DNA of 64,000 nucleotides from Suillus spraguei (GCA_016800925.1 JABCPU010000221.1:49596-113595); one strand, 5' to 3'; numbered from the stretch's first letter, positions 9,684-22,110 are shown. A program made the numbers and translations. The notes: a model not told the origin generated them from the letters alone.

Positions 9684-11220
9684 TCAAACTTCACTACCAG
9701 CATTATTCCTTCTCTCCGAGTCGTTCGAGGTCATCTGCATTTGCGAAGGTTGTTCGAATTGCATAGCTGCTGACATCATCGATAATGTGTGCATCTCGGT
9801 GACCTGGTCGTCACTACTCCGAATGTGGAACATAATTCGTGAAGCTAGGATGCTGTGAATGACAACTTGCAGCCTACATGTAGTGAGTTCACAGCCAGCG
9901 GTTACAGTACAGCCAATAACATACGTATCAAACATGCCTAAATAGCCAACCTGCAGCCGAGCAACAAAGGACGAGTTACTGAATGACTGGAATTTAATAG
10001 ACGTGCACACGCACTGGAAATACTGCGTCATTCAACGCATTGAGGACTGTGATGGCTTTACAAGACGAATTAGACAACGATGACGTTGAAATAAATTATT
10101 TCCACGTACCGATGATGCACGACATGTAAAACATGCTACCGCTGTAAAGAGCAGTCACGATCGAACTCTCAGATTTCCGGTAGTTGCTGAACTTCTTATA
10201 CACAGTAAGGGCCAGTATCACTGCCGGTTTTTGCTTGTGGGTCAAATGGCCAACAGTACGCCATACATAGTAACCAACCACATTCAAAAAGTGCCAAGAG
10301 AATATATACCAATACATCATCTGGTACTAGTGACTATGTCAAAACGACATGTGTTGGCAATACGAGCGAACTCACCTGCTGTCAACTGGACATTTCCAAT
10401 TCGGACGTTTATGAAAGTAATAGCAATTACTGTCAACTATTTCAAAGTTAACTATGTTTCAAGCATCAGTTCCGTGAAATACGCACAGCACCATAAGTTA
10501 CTAATCCAATCAGCATCCTTTTGCTCCTTTGCCAGAATGCCCATGTCCGGATAACCAATAAGCCTGTCAAAGAAGTGTGATCTACGCCTACTCTTGGCAT
10601 GGGTGATATGAGCAACTCGCACCTTCCGCAGCAACGATACCTATAATATGAATAACTGAAGATCACATCGTTAGTCTGAGTGACAATCAACTACTGTAGC
10701 GATGACTTACTGTTTTCTACCTTACCGCGAGCTGGCTTTGTGCCGTGCAATCAGCTTATCGTTAGAAGACATTTCTTTGGCATACTTACCGGCACGTCGA
10801 CATTCAATGCATCTACAACAGCCGTCAACAATACCCCAAAGATAAGGATAATTAAAATGGATGATTCACCATATACAGTCAATCCAGCGCCTATGAAAGG
10901 CAGATATCGAGATACGACAAAGATGACACGAGTTATATCCCATGGCCTAAACCAGGTCCAGTTGACCTGCAGACAGTGATGAAAACAACAGTAATGGTCA
11001 GATTATTTGATCTTGACCTCATCTTGGAATGTGATGCAGAAATCGAATATCTGAGACGCCAAAGAGACATTGAGCTGGTATAAGAAAGAATGAGGTTGAT
11101 GCTTACGAGAAGTGCGAAGGCACCAACTGACGATGTAACGCAGTGAGTTGCTATCTTCTTCACGGGCAATCCAAGGGCACTTACCATTGACAAACTAAAT
11201 AAAAATAAAGTTAATAACAT
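9684..11220 (-). CDS. DUF6533-type seven-helix membrane protein, gene A
   Basis: Integral membrane protein of unknown function, from a family expanded in Agaricomycetes. Spliced pieces seen: ASQIFDFCITFQDEV (the DUF6533 signature segment, near 11070-11020), an intron ending ...CTGCAG, then NWTWFRPWDITRVIFVVSRY and LPFIGAGLTVYG (10977-10870), the helix LLVIRTWAFWQRSKRML (near 10560-10510), VILALTVYKKFSNYRKSESS (near 10230-10170) and a last exon with CELTTCRLQVVIHSILASR followed by a polar tail ending at 9684. The first exon is placed at 11220 because that frame joins ASQIF in phase, but the start is uncertain. It is a paralogue of gene B (28933-30493). No frameshift was needed. Confidence 0.65.
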
Positions 11221-12410
11221 TGATTTTTATCAAGCTGTGATCATCGCATACCTTGGATGTCTGCAAGTCTGCAACCTCCGAAAAAATAGAAGACATCTTG
11301 GGGGGAAAAATGAAATGTTACACCCTCTATTAGACCTGCCTGCAAGTCGAGGGAGGACTGGTGTCGCCACAAACCCTACTTAAATACGGTCATCGACACA
11401 CGTATGATCGAGCTCCGCATCGGGTTGTGAAGAATCCGGGTCGTAATCATTGTGAAATGCAGCGCTTTACTCTTTAGATCAGCGCTCAGCAGGGCAATAA
11501 AAACTCGCCCGGCGCGCCTTACGATATGGTAATCGATAATCCTGGTTTACTGGTGCTGTGTGGCAGTCTAGTGCATACTAGTTGATATTTTCAGTTTCAT
11601 TCGAAATTCGTCGATGTCACGTTTGGAGCTTGAAACCTTCTGTTCGAACTTCGTTGCGTCCTTCGTCAAGCAAGGCGAGCACTAATGAAATAGATGATGA
11701 TTGAGTATTCTCAGGTTTAACTGAACATGTATGTGACAGCTCTTACAATAACTTTGGGCAGTTAGCCTTCCTAACAGGATAAGTTATTGCTTGGTTATTG
11801 TTGCACCACGACATGCTCGGCCCTAGGATGCTCCTCGGACATAGACCGGCTGTGGAGCCTGTGGGCTGATGAACATTTCATTTCCATGATTCCAGTATAC
11901 AATGTGACCGTTGTAACGTCCTTCATTCTTCTGGCATCAAGTTTTAGTGTGATCGATAAAACTATGATGAGACTTGACTGTTTGGCTGCTGTATGGGCGC
12001 CAAACAAATCATTACATCCTCTCTGACCGCTTGCCTTTCATATCCATATCTGATCATCATCCACTTAATTCAATCTTCGTTCAGTATCACTTCTTGCATG
12101 TGCAAGCCCAGTTCCCTACGTTATGGGATCAGAAAACGAGAATCTTATTCCACTCCGTGGTTTTGTTCAGGCAAGTAGAAAATTTCTTATTTTGAGCATT
12201 GTTTAATATGATGTATAGCGTGAGCCAGACCCGATACGTGTCCTTGATGGAGGTATTTATTAGCACTGAGCACATCTTCGCTTGCCGGTTTTTGTTTTCA
12301 GGTGCTTCTTGTTTCTGCTTGTCTTTCGACGTCTCAAATCAGGTACCTATTGGTTATGGTGCAGTGCCGGGGTCGTCATTCGACCAATCAAGAGTTTTCA
12401 TGATTATTGA
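11221..12410. other. 5' flank of gene A, no gene recognised
   Basis: Non-coding by inspection. Homologous to the 5' flank of gene B except that the gene B copy has an extra block including a MITE at 30717-30946. Conservation here reflects the duplication and probably includes the gene A promoter. Confidence 0.5.
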
Positions 12411-13055
12411 ATGTGTATTCCAAGCATCTTCTGTACCAAGGACATTCTCTACTCCTGAATGCGAACTGCTATGAATGTGCGACTGCCAGCGCCGAAATTT
12501 TAGATAAGCGAGCGTATCAAAGTTCTAACCTCGCATTGATCATGTTCACATCAAGCCTTGGGTGCTGCTGGTCTCATGGCGTGCGTCAAACTGTGGCCGG
12601 TTGTGAAAAATGCTTCAACCAAAGTTTCTCCTCGTCTCCAATTTCGTCTCCATCTTGCATATGCAGGGACTTTCAATGGTTGCTAAGGTCTTACCCTTGA
12701 CAAGACCGTTCTCGACTTTCAAAGTCTTCGCACAACGGTCAACTCTATACGGCCCTGTCAAGGATTTGTCAGTGAGACAATACGCGCATCCTACTTATTC
12801 AATACATTGAATGTTGTATATAAAGAATTGTTCGAACTTAGTTCTATGATTTATCCGACGAGCTGCCCAGCGGCAAGCAGGGTTGACGGTGTCCTGGCCC
12901 GGGCCCAGGGGTTCGAGCACCGTCACTCGGTTTGATCGGTCTTCCGGGTCATAATACCAACATGAAGCCCCAATTCTCAACCGAGTTCCATGGTATTAAA
13001 GTACGGTTTCGGCATTCGTTGTTTCTTTGCTTCAATAGTCAGTTTATGACTTCGA
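12411..13055 (+). mobile_element. Helitron helicase remnant b
   Basis: A direct repeat of 8860-9510, estimated by eye at above 85 percent identity over about 620 bp. It carries the same degenerate Pif1-helicase C-terminus (LTLDKTVLDF-like and NVVYKELFELS). No intact frame. Confidence 0.55.
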
Positions 13056-13110
13056 TGTCGTCTACAGCTTCCATTTTGACCCACATACCACCCTGCGAGG
13101 TAGAACGTGA

Positions 13111-15626
13111 TTAGATGACTGCAAAGTACCTCAGAGTAAGACTTGCCATGGCATAAAGTGTCAAGTGGTTTCTCGGCCTGAATTGCTCGATAGCCTGCCG
13201 ACCGTCTTTCTCAGCCCACCACGCAGGTGGGCACATCGCAGGCTCAGGGGATAGTGTAATTGTGGAAAAGCTTTGCAGAAAACGAATGACCATGAACGAC
13301 ATTTCGTTGTATGCAAACTGAGGTAAAAAAAAACAGGGGTCTGAGAATTGTGGCAATAATGAACGAGCAACATACTTGTTGCCCTAAGCAAATTCTGGGC
13401 CCGCATTAAATGGCAGGAAAATGAAAGGATTGGGAATCAGGTATTTCTTCACGCGCTCGTCGAGCCATCTATCCGGATCGAACTCCAATGCTAGAGTACA
13501 GGGGTCCGATTGAATCAACAATGTATGCGTAAACGAATCAATTTGACTTACCATCTGGTCCCCATAGATCTGTTCTCCGGTGCATAAGGAACACTGAATA
13601 GCTAATCCTGAAAATTTTCAAGTAATCATGTAATGAATCCAAATGACCAAATATGATACATACATGGTTCCCTGTGGGATAAACAGTGGCTTCACCCCAT
13701 GTTCAGGGGATGTCAATGTAGTATCGCGTATATTTTCCCTAAAAGCTCGTGGATCAAGTCTAACATCTTCAATGTAGCCTGAGAACATACCTCGAATCAT
13801 ATGGACTAGGCGGTCATGGTACGGTTTAGAATACATCTTCAGATTAAATTCAATTACTTACACAGCAGGAAAAAGGCGCAGTGTTTCTAAAATAGGTAAG
13901 CGATATCCCACGAGCGATTAGAAACGAGAGCATGCACCATTGAGGACGGCTCTGAGATACTTCATTTCTCCGATATCATCACATGTGGGTCTACGAGTTA
14001 GCCCAACCTTCGAAATAATTTCTTCCCTGAGGCGAGCGAGGATCGCTGGGTGCATTGCCAACAAATAAACAACTGATGTTAATGTTGAGGCCGTCTAATA
14101 TTAGTCCCTCGTTACAGATTAGGATGATCCAAAGGTGACAGAAATTACCGTATCCCTTCCGGCCAGCAATATATTTAACGTCTCATCTTTGATAATTTTG
14201 AAATCTGAAAAAACATGTTTCAATAACAGAAATGCCGCAGTAACATGCTATCTTACCTGTCGTCAAATTAACGAGATGGTCCACGAGGGTTTGGCCATCT
14301 GTAAAGGCAAATTCGCCAGCCATACGGTGCTTCTCCAGAGCGTCTTTGAGGATCGGATCTAAGAATGTGTTTACCACTTTCATATGTTGAGCTGTGCCGT
14401 CAGCAAGAATTTCACTGAGTGGCCAGGTCTGCCCGAGAGAAACGCGCTGACTTATCACCTGTTGAGCTTCAAAGAAATCATGTGCGAAGGCTGTAGCGGT
14501 GTTGTCTCCTTGAATAGCATTTGTGGATTTTGTTGCGTTATGGGGTAAGGGAGTCCAGCCGAAAGTGAATTGAAACAGTGTCCAAAGAGGAACTCCGAAG
14601 CAGAGTCAAGCGTAAATCTGGAGATGAGATCCTGTGGTAGGATCAAAAGATGTCAAAATGCCAGCTTGAAGGAGCCCATACTTGAAAGTCAATTGCCAAG
14701 CCTGCCCTGAAACGCTCCGTCGCCAAAGTGATAGCATGATCTGCATGACGGTCAAAGATATCAAAGTGACTTATCCGATCATGAGTGAAGAAAGGTCGTG
14801 TCATGGTTCGGTGAAGCCTAGAAATACATCTAAGATTCACCATCAGACGTGATCTTCAAATTCATGGCGCACTTCCAAATTTCACCTGGTGGCACAACCA
14901 ATTGGTCAATCGGTCACAACAAAAAAGGCTGGTCAATGCAGGCTTACCATCTGAATTAAATACGCCCGTTCCAAGGACAGAGTTAGCTGCTTCTCTGAAT
15001 TTGGCACCTACGTCGAGTCACATGTCACGTATCAACAAATAGCATCTAAGGTGCATACCTTTAACATAGTTATCGAAGCCAGTTGCAAGAATAGTCTATG
15101 TAGCGTTCGATTATAAAGTATTTTCAATGTACATTGAATATGGGACTTGCCTTGATGTGTTGCGGCTCTGTGGTCAAGATGAAGTCCTCCCAGAAAAAAC
15201 GAAAATTGATAGCTGGCCCGAGCACCCTCATCTCGTCCTCTAAAGGGCATCCTAGACAAAAGTATGGTTCGGTAAAGCATGAACATGGAATGAAAGAACG
15301 GAGACTGTACCTAAGTACTCATTCTCGATCCTCAGGACTATGCTCACTACCTTATCCAGATTTCCAGGCCATTTGCCCTGAACACGAGGAACAAGTCTGG
15401 CACCGAGTCCATTAGCTTTTCGTCGTTGCGATCTCTCATCTGCAAGAACGTAAGTCGCAAACCCGAGAGGCACTGCACCCAAAAACACTGCAGATATAAG
15501 CCACGAAGAGACTCGGACGTTTCCAAGGCGTACTGAGATAATGACGGAGGAAGCGACCGGAACGACGACAGAAAGCAGGCCCCGTGCAAGGTAGGCTACA
15601 CCAGGACTGACCCAAGATCGGGACAT
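13111..15626 (-). CDS. Cytochrome P450 monooxygenase, CYP63-like
   Basis: Haem-thiolate oxygenase, probably anchored in the endoplasmic reticulum by its hydrophobic N-terminus (residues about 8-60). Spliced from a dozen or so small exons; examples are exon 1 at 15626-15311, the GC-AG-type donor after HIK near 15150, and the intron that splits the Glu of ETLR near 13925. Motifs: [16 protein letters not shown] near the N-terminus, MTRPFF (C-helix), LLAGRDT (I-helix oxygen-binding), ETLRLF (K-helix ExxR) and FNAGPRICLG with the haem-ligand Cys near 13400. The C-terminal exon (13356-13111) holds [15 protein letters not shown]. The architecture resembles CYP63-family enzymes of wood-decay fungi; substrate unknown. 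It appears intact. LINE 1 sits 75 bp upstream of the start codon in the opposite orientation, so its native promoter is displaced. Confidence 0.85.
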
Positions 15627-15690
15627 AGCTTAGAGTTTGTCACTAGTTGGTGAATAGCAAATAAAAACCAAGGAGCATTAACACTACACA

Positions 15691-15701
15691 GATGATGGTC
15701 A
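15691..15701. repeat. Target-site duplication, left copy, of LINE 1
   Basis: gatgatggtca is repeated exactly at 28428-28438, directly after the poly(A) tail. Confidence 0.9.
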
Positions 15702-15867
15702 ATCGCTTCTTGGACCTGAACCAAGTGGCACCTCGACTAGGACCCCGAAAAACCAACCGAGGCCCTGCGCTCAACAGCGTTCCCGACGCCCAAAGGGCGC
15801 CACCCAGCTACTCACATCAAACCCACCTAACCTCAGAAAATCCAAAACAGTCCCCAGAAGGTCTGAC

Positions 15868-17691
15868 ATGGCTCCATCAGGATCCACAAGCCCGACAGCC
15901 CCAGTGGTGGGCAACACTCGTCTCAGAAAAACAACAGCAAACAAACCGCTACTCGCCTCCAGCAAGTCAATCGAAGAACACATAGAAGGTACAAGTATAA
16001 GAACAGATATAACTAACATAATCACAGCAAAGAAGCTCCTAAACACACATGGCCTAGTTCTCCCAACAGCAGGAACTATGCTCACGCAAATAGTAACAGC
16101 AATCTTCGAATTCAGCGCCTCGGCAGGTCTAGGATCTACCCACGCCGAGATACTCAGGGCTATTGCCATGGTTTTGTATGACGCGGAACGCGCGATGGAC
16201 ATGACCAACATCATCAACAAGATCGAAACACTCATAGGCGGCCCCCTAACAATCATGGTAGAGAAGGCTGAGGAATTAGCGCAATCAACAGACAAGCATA
16301 AAGAGGCACTAGAGGAGGCAGTAAAAGAGGTGCGTACTAATCTTAGTGAATCACTTGAGGGAATAGATAAGGCCACAAAGAGCGCAACGCAAGCGATTCA
16401 GAATCATACCAACGCAGAGGCAGTACTCAACGGGTCTGAAGGACCTAGATCCTATGCAGCGGCAGCAAAAGCGCCGATCCCTGGCCCACTAACGAAACTT
16501 CTTTCACGCAACGAAGGTCAAACGAGACAGATTTTGATAGATAGAAGATCACTCTTCATGCCTAAGGACGCCACCACACAGCTCACAGAGGCACAGTTGG
16601 TCACCAAGGCAAAACTAGCCATCGAAATGATGAACAAGGACAACATCCCAACTCCGGACGACCTCACCTTCGTATCAGCACGCAAACTCCCTCACGGGGG
16701 CATCATATACGAACTCAACTCCAAGGAGTCAACGGAATGGTTCAACATCCCAACAAATCGCAGCAACTTCTTGGAACGATTCGGCTCCAACGTCACCATC
16801 AAAGACCGCACGTTCCACGTCCTGATGGAAAACGTCCCGATCTCGTTCGTCCCAGAATCTAATGCAGCCATAGACGACATCGAGAAGAAGGCTGCTTTCG
16901 CCCCAAAAACCATCCTGAAGGCTAAGTACATCAAACCAATAGCGAGACGCAACCCGAACCAGAGAACAGCTCACATTATACTAACCTTCAATTCTAGGGA
17001 GAGCGCGAATCACGCCATCAAATTCGGGTTATCGGTAGCCAGCAAAAGAGTATATGGACGCAAACTTCTACCAGAACCATCAAGATGTCTCAAGTGCCAC
17101 TCCTTCGACGGCAACCACATGGCAACAGACTGCCCCAAGGATATTGACACATGCGGAACGTGTGGAGAACAACATCGCACAGCAATGTGCAAGGTAGACG
17201 ACCCCAACAACTACTACTGCACTAACTGTGAAATCAAGGGACACGCAGCATGGAGCCGAGTGTGCCCGACATTCCTAAGCAAGTGGGAAGCACACAAGAG
17301 ACGCAACGACGAATCAAGATACCGATTCTACCCAACGGAGGACCCACTTACCTGGGAAAAGATAGACGAACAGCCCAATGAGTGGAACGAATATCAGCAA
17401 GAAGGTAACGGTGATCACACAAACCTAACTAACCAGAATCCCCCCCCACCTCAGCAAAACAGAACGAGAGAAGCAAGACCAATGAAAGCAAGACTCAATC
17501 AACCGCAGCGCCCAAGATTCCCCAACAACATCCCATTAGGAAGTCAATCGCGTCTCACAGATATGTGGACACAGCAAGAAAACGCGCCAGACACCCAACC
17601 TCAACGCTCTCATTCCGCTGCCTCAAGAGACTCTTTCTTCTCAACACTCAACTACACGCAAGACGGCAACGCGGCCAGCGGCTGGGACTAA
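15868..17691 (+). CDS. LINE 1 ORF1, Gag-like RNA-binding protein
   Basis: RNA-binding partner of the LINE ribonucleoprotein, 607 residues and uninterrupted. The start MAPSGST is supported by a matching MAPTNT start in LINE 2 (51643). A likely coiled-coil segment spans about residues 115-185. Three Cys/His knuckles lie at about residues 407-455: CLKCHSFDGNHMATDC, CGTCGEQHRTAMC and CTNCEIKGHAAWSRVC. The C-terminus is Gln/Asn/Pro-rich. The stop codon TAA overlaps the ORF2 start in the pentamer TAATG (17689-17693). Confidence 0.9.
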   Translation: MAPSGSTSPTAPVVGNTRLRKTTANKPLLASSKSIEEHIEGTSIRTDITNIITAKKLLNTHGLVLPTAGTMLTQIVTAIFEFSASAGLGSTHAEILRAIAMVLYDAERAMDMTNIINKIETLIGGPLTIMVEKAEELAQSTDKHKEALEEAVKEVRTNLSESLEGIDKATKSATQAIQNHTNAEAVLNGSEGPRSYAAAAKAPIPGPLTKLLSRNEGQTRQILIDRRSLFMPKDATTQLTEAQLVTKAKLAIEMMNKDNIPTPDDLTFVSARKLPHGGIIYELNSKESTEWFNIPTNRSNFLERFGSNVTIKDRTFHVLMENVPISFVPESNAAIDDIEKKAAFAPKTILKAKYIKPIARRNPNQRTAHIILTFNSRESANHAIKFGLSVASKRVYGRKLLPEPSRCLKCHSFDGNHMATDCPKDIDTCGTCGEQHRTAMCKVDDPNNYYCTNCEIKGHAAWSRVCPTFLSKWEAHKRRNDESRYRFYPTEDPLTWEKIDEQPNEWNEYQQEGNGDHTNLTNQNPPPPQQNRTREARPMKARLNQPQRPRFPNNIPLGSQSRLTDMWTQQENAPDTQPQRSHSAASRDSFFSTLNYTQDGNAASGWD

Positions 17692-19647
17692 TGCAGCAAG
17701 AACCAACAACACAACACCAACAGAGAACAGACTTCAAAATATGGCAGCAGAACCTTCGCAAATCCTCCAACGCATGGGAACACCTCCTGAAGAACCTCAA
17801 TCCCGACAACTTCGACATGGCATGTATACAAGAACCTTTTCTCAACCCTGTGAATCTCGCTAACGCCTCTAGCCTCCGACGCTATTGGGATGTGGTATAC
17901 CCAACCGGCCACCACACGAATCAAAACCGAACGCAAGTGATAATGCTGATCAACAAGAAGATCTCCAAGAACAAATGGCACGCTATCCCAATCCAATCGA
18001 CGAACGTCATGGCCATAGAATTATCGGGAGACTTCGGAAAGGTGCGTTTCTATAATATATATAACCCCTGCGACCACGACGGCACCCTGCATTTCCTCGA
18101 AAGACATATGCAAACGGAACATAACGCACGTCGGGCAAACCCTCAACAACTCGCTCAAGGCGAGGAGGAAGTAAATACTGAACATATAATTTGGCTAGGC
18201 AACTTCAACCGGCACCACCCAATGTGGGAGCTAACTTCAAACAGTCACCTATTCACTGCAGCGAACCTCGACGCTGCAGGTGTACTAATAAATCTTCTAG
18301 CGCTGTACAATTTAATCCAAGTACTACCCCGGGAATCGCCACACTGGAAGCATCATCCACGAAGAACCTCACAAGACCCGACAACGTCTTCTGCTCAGCC
18401 CAACTCCAACACGCTTTCACGGCATGCAACGTTGAGTACCACCTAAGACCAGTCATCACTGACCACTTTCCGATCATTAGCTCGCTAGAATTGCAACCAG
18501 AACGCATCAACTGTATACCGCGCCACAATTACAGAGAAGCAGACTGGGACGAAATAAATGAGGCACTAGCAGCGGATCTCAGCACCATCCCCCCACCAAC
18601 TGAGATCATGACAAAAGTTCAATTCGAGGAGGCCTTCGACAACCTCACTTCAATCATCGCGAAGGTAGTAGATGCAAAGGTGCCGAAATCGAAACCATCA
18701 CCCTACGCAAAACGATGGTGGTCAAAGAGCCTGGATATAGAACGAAAGGAAGTACATAAATTAGGCCGCAAATCGAGAGCTAATCTAGTGTATAGAAACG
18801 ACCCAATCCACGAACAGTATCGCAAAGCGCGCAACGCCTTCTCAGAAAGCATCAGGAAGGCAAAGGAATCTCACTGGACCGCCTGGCTGGAAACGATGAC
18901 CCCAGCCGGGGTATGGAATTTTCACCACTACGCAGCAAGCAACCCAGAAGATCAAATGCACACAAGAATCGCCACGCTCAAGGACCCAGAACGCAATCAT
19001 CAAAACTCAACCCAAACCAACGACAGGAAAAGCGAGCTCTTATATGAGGTCTTCTTCAAACCCCCCCGGCCAATGAGCACGTAGACCCTAATTATATTTA
19101 CCCTCCTCCCGTTTGTGAGTTTACACTGATAACGAATGAACAGATAGACAGAGCGATAGCAAAGCTCTCCCCGCACAAAGCCCCTGGACCGAATGGAATA
19201 AGTAACTGCGTCTTCACCCACTGCGCAGCGCAGCTAGTCCCATTTATGGGACCGATATTTCGAGCAACCTTTACATTAGAAATATACCCGGACCAGTGGA
19301 AGAAGTCATCAACCATAGTACTGCGCAAACCCGGCAGACCGGACTACAGTCTCCCCAAGGCGTACAGACCGATAACGCTGCTGGACACCATGGCCAAAAT
19401 ACTATCCTCATGCGTGGCAGACGACCTCACCTATATAGCCGAAAGACACGATCTCTTAGCAGCAACGCACTTTGGGGGAAGACCAGGACGCTCGACCACA
19501 GATTCCCTGCACTTACTAACGAAGTTCATTACTGACGCTTGGGCCTCAAGGGAAAATTTTGTTTCCATGTTGTTCCTGGATGTTAAAGCCGCTTTTCCCA
19601 GTGTCGTGGTCAACAAACTCCTCCACAACCTCAAGAAATCAGGAATA
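17691..19647 (+). CDS. LINE 1 ORF2, 5' part: endonuclease and start of reverse transcriptase (two frameshifts)
   Basis: The ATG at 17691 overlaps the ORF1 stop. The endonuclease domain shows IWQQNLRKS, IQEPFLN and, after the first shift, ITDHFPII. The usual GDFN motif reads GNFN here (codon AAC at 18201-18203), whereas LINE 2 keeps GDFN at 62546. Frame breaks: the C run at 18327-18330 (CCCC; the LINE 2 relative supports LPPG, needing CCCCC) and the C run at 19061-19067. The RT begins with KLSPHKAPGPNGI, YRPITLLDTMAKIL and motif A FLDVKAAFPSV. The reading stops at Gly-Ile, where transposon P1 is inserted; it resumes in phase at 26120. Confidence 0.85.
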
Positions 19648-19665
19648 CATCAGGAAAACCCTCCC
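19648..19665 (+). repeat. Left terminal inverted repeat of P1
   Basis: catcaggaaaaccctccc, exact complement of 26100-26117. Confidence 0.95.
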
Positions 19666-20034
19666 CCAACAAATTTGACTAAAGATGCAACATTAGAACT
19701 AATCCTGCGTTATTATGTCTAAATTATACAAATTCAAGTTTTAGCAAGCTTAGTTCGGTTTTTTTACCCCCTAATAAAAACACAAGAATTAGCAATGATT
19801 TTCAGTTATTCAAACACATTATCATGACTTGTAGAATTAATTGTTTGATCTTAGACGAGAGTTCCAACCGAATCAGACAGAATAAGATAACAAGAACAAA
19901 ATTAAATTTGATTAAAAATGGGTATATGGGCTAGTAGGGTAATTTAAATAACAGTGCGCGCTATGATCAACCAGGAGACTATGTATCAGCTTCACAATTC
20001 CGTATTGTACACCATGAAAACAAGTGGGGATGAA

Positions 20035-22110
20035 TCAGTCTTCTTCCATATTGTCGAGGTCAAGTAACTCGAATGCTTCGAGCTCAGCAGCATGGCCACT
20101 GGCAGCGGCGCCGCTGTATCGCAACTTCCTGCAAGCAGAGTGAGCATCGAGGGAATACTACCTAAGTGGAACTCACTGCGCAGCCTCATAGATGTCGGCC
20201 ATCATACAGTGGAATTTCGCAGGTGCGTCCTTCTTCAGTTTTTCCAGGAACCTGACATGGTAGTTGTATGTCTCGCTGAATAAATTTCCTGTAAAGTTGA
20301 ATTTCGACGGTGAACCTTGCGACTTCCACAGAAGGGCTGCATACACCTTTGCAACGAGTTAGACGGCACATCCGTACAATGACGACAAGCACGTTACCGC
20401 AGTTGCAACCAATGCCAGCAAAGGGATAGGGACTTCGGGGCGCTGGCCTTTGTTGTTGGCGATTTCGACGAAGCGTTCCGTAAACTTGATGGCAATGGAC
20501 CTCGAACTATGAAAGAGCTGCCGATATATTAAGAAAAGTAAGAGTTCACCCTGGTAGGGCTTCTTCCCAATGGGCGAAGCCTCGTTATTGATCTGTATAA
20601 TTTCAACAATGTCAGTAGTACAGGCAAGGGGAGAGATCTCACATCAAACTTCAAGGCGTATATATATGCAAGCTTATCCAACAGCCTTCTCGCTGCAGCT
20701 TTCCCAGAGTCGGTGTGTCCAAGGCGAAAGTAACCATCGGCATTCGCACATGCGTCTTCCTTCAGCTCACGGCGCAATATTGGAACACGAGCATCCACCT
20801 CGCATATGGTTAGAGACTGATAAGAAAGGGTGCAAGTTGAACTCACCAAGCTACCGAGTTGTGACGCATACCTAACGTCTGATTGAAGACGTTCTTTGAT
20901 TGGATGCACACCACGTTTTTCGGCGACTACTATCAATGCTTGCAGCGCGACTTGGTTCTTGTCAACCAATTCAGGGTAGCCGTTGGCGAAAAAAAGGTGG
21001 CACTTGACTTCCATGATTGCGGACTGAAGAACTCTGCGAGTCTCTATGTTCTGATCAAGTAATTTCACCTTTCCACTTTCTGTTCGAACGAGTGAGGCGA
21101 TACTCCGAGTCTTCGTGTCTGAGGTTTGAAGTTTCCGAGTCGGTGCAGTACCTTCATCGTCAGATTGAAATTCTGACGAGTTGCCACCAGTCGAGCGATC
21201 TTCAATGGACTCCGAAACTGCATCTTCAACATCCATATTGGCCCAGGTAGGAGTCTCCGCCGCTTGTTTGTGATCTCGGGCCTTGAACTCGGCTTTTGAA
21301 GTGCCACGTGATTTCGATGCTACCTGCTGCTTGTTGGTGACGACCGACGCGACCTTGAAAGTATCAAACGTGAGTCCACAAGCATATGATATAATAAAGC
21401 TGACCTCATCGAAAAGCTTCATTGCAGCCGAATCTTCATCCTCGCTGTCAGTGGCACTGCTCTCATGATCACTACCGTCTGAATCGGTTAGTAAGTTGTC
21501 CCGACTCGGTTTGTCCCTGGGCCGACTCATATCAGAGTCAGCACTCTGCTCCTCATCTTCATCTTCAGGCAACGCACATCTCTCATAGCGTAAGTTCGGC
21601 AGAGTTTCGCTGGTCGTCGATAGTTAGGCTGCGCTGCACAAGATGATCATGTGAGACTCGGACTTCCTTTTTGGTCACGGCATAGGCTGACCTTCAAGTT
21701 GCTTATCAACCATCAGTGGAGCCTGCAAGATACCATCATCTGAGTCGCTCATGTCGCGGCGGACGCTCTGCCAGTGCCCAACATTTTTCCATGTAAGTAC
21801 CATAAATCAGTTTCAAGTGTATCAACGGACTCAGTGTTGACGCTTTCTTGACACCATAGTCCTGTTTGACTTGCCAGTGGAGCTGGAGTCCGACTTGGAG
21901 TAGGCGCCGGTGCCAACGCGTCAGTTCTCTTTTTGTGGCAGGACAGTCTTGGGCTGATGTCGCTGTCGCATTCTTGCGTCTTGGTTTATCTTGCTTCCAA
22001 ACTGAATCTCAGGTCAGTTTGATTTATTGATGGTGTTTTCGGTCGCTCACCTGCGTTTTCGATAGCTTTTTCTTGGCACCACGCGCTTCTGTCGAGCCTC
22101 ACAGTCAGTC
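20035..22110 (-). CDS. DUF6532-like protein carried by transposon P1
   Basis: Function unknown. Multi-exon gene divergent from the transposase. The N-terminal part is acidic and Ser-rich (SDGSDHESSATDSEDEDS in the 21572-21360 exon), with a basic patch upstream (ARGAKKKLSKTQ near 22060); the first exons are uncertain. The central part (21080-20700) contains NGYPELVDKNQVALQALIVV, a spliced DARVPILRRELKEDA, and DKLAYIYALKFD. The C-terminal part has FTERFVEIANNKGQRPEVPI, then NFTGNLFSETYNYHVRFLEK, then MADIYEAAQ, and after a GTGAGT...GCAG intron LDLDNMEED and a stop at 20035. This order matches the DUF6532 domain of Agaricomycetes. Being inside the inverted repeats, it travels with P1; whether it helps transposition or is cargo is not shown. 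Confidence 0.65.

Larger units (their letters stand above)
9480..12410. repeat. Segmental duplicate X (gene A region)
   Basis: This stretch, coding and non-coding, aligns by eye with 28755-32535 in the same order: gene, its 5' flank, then a Helitron remnant. Before LINE 1 inserted, the two blocks were separated only by the P450 gene and short spacers. Confidence 0.75.
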
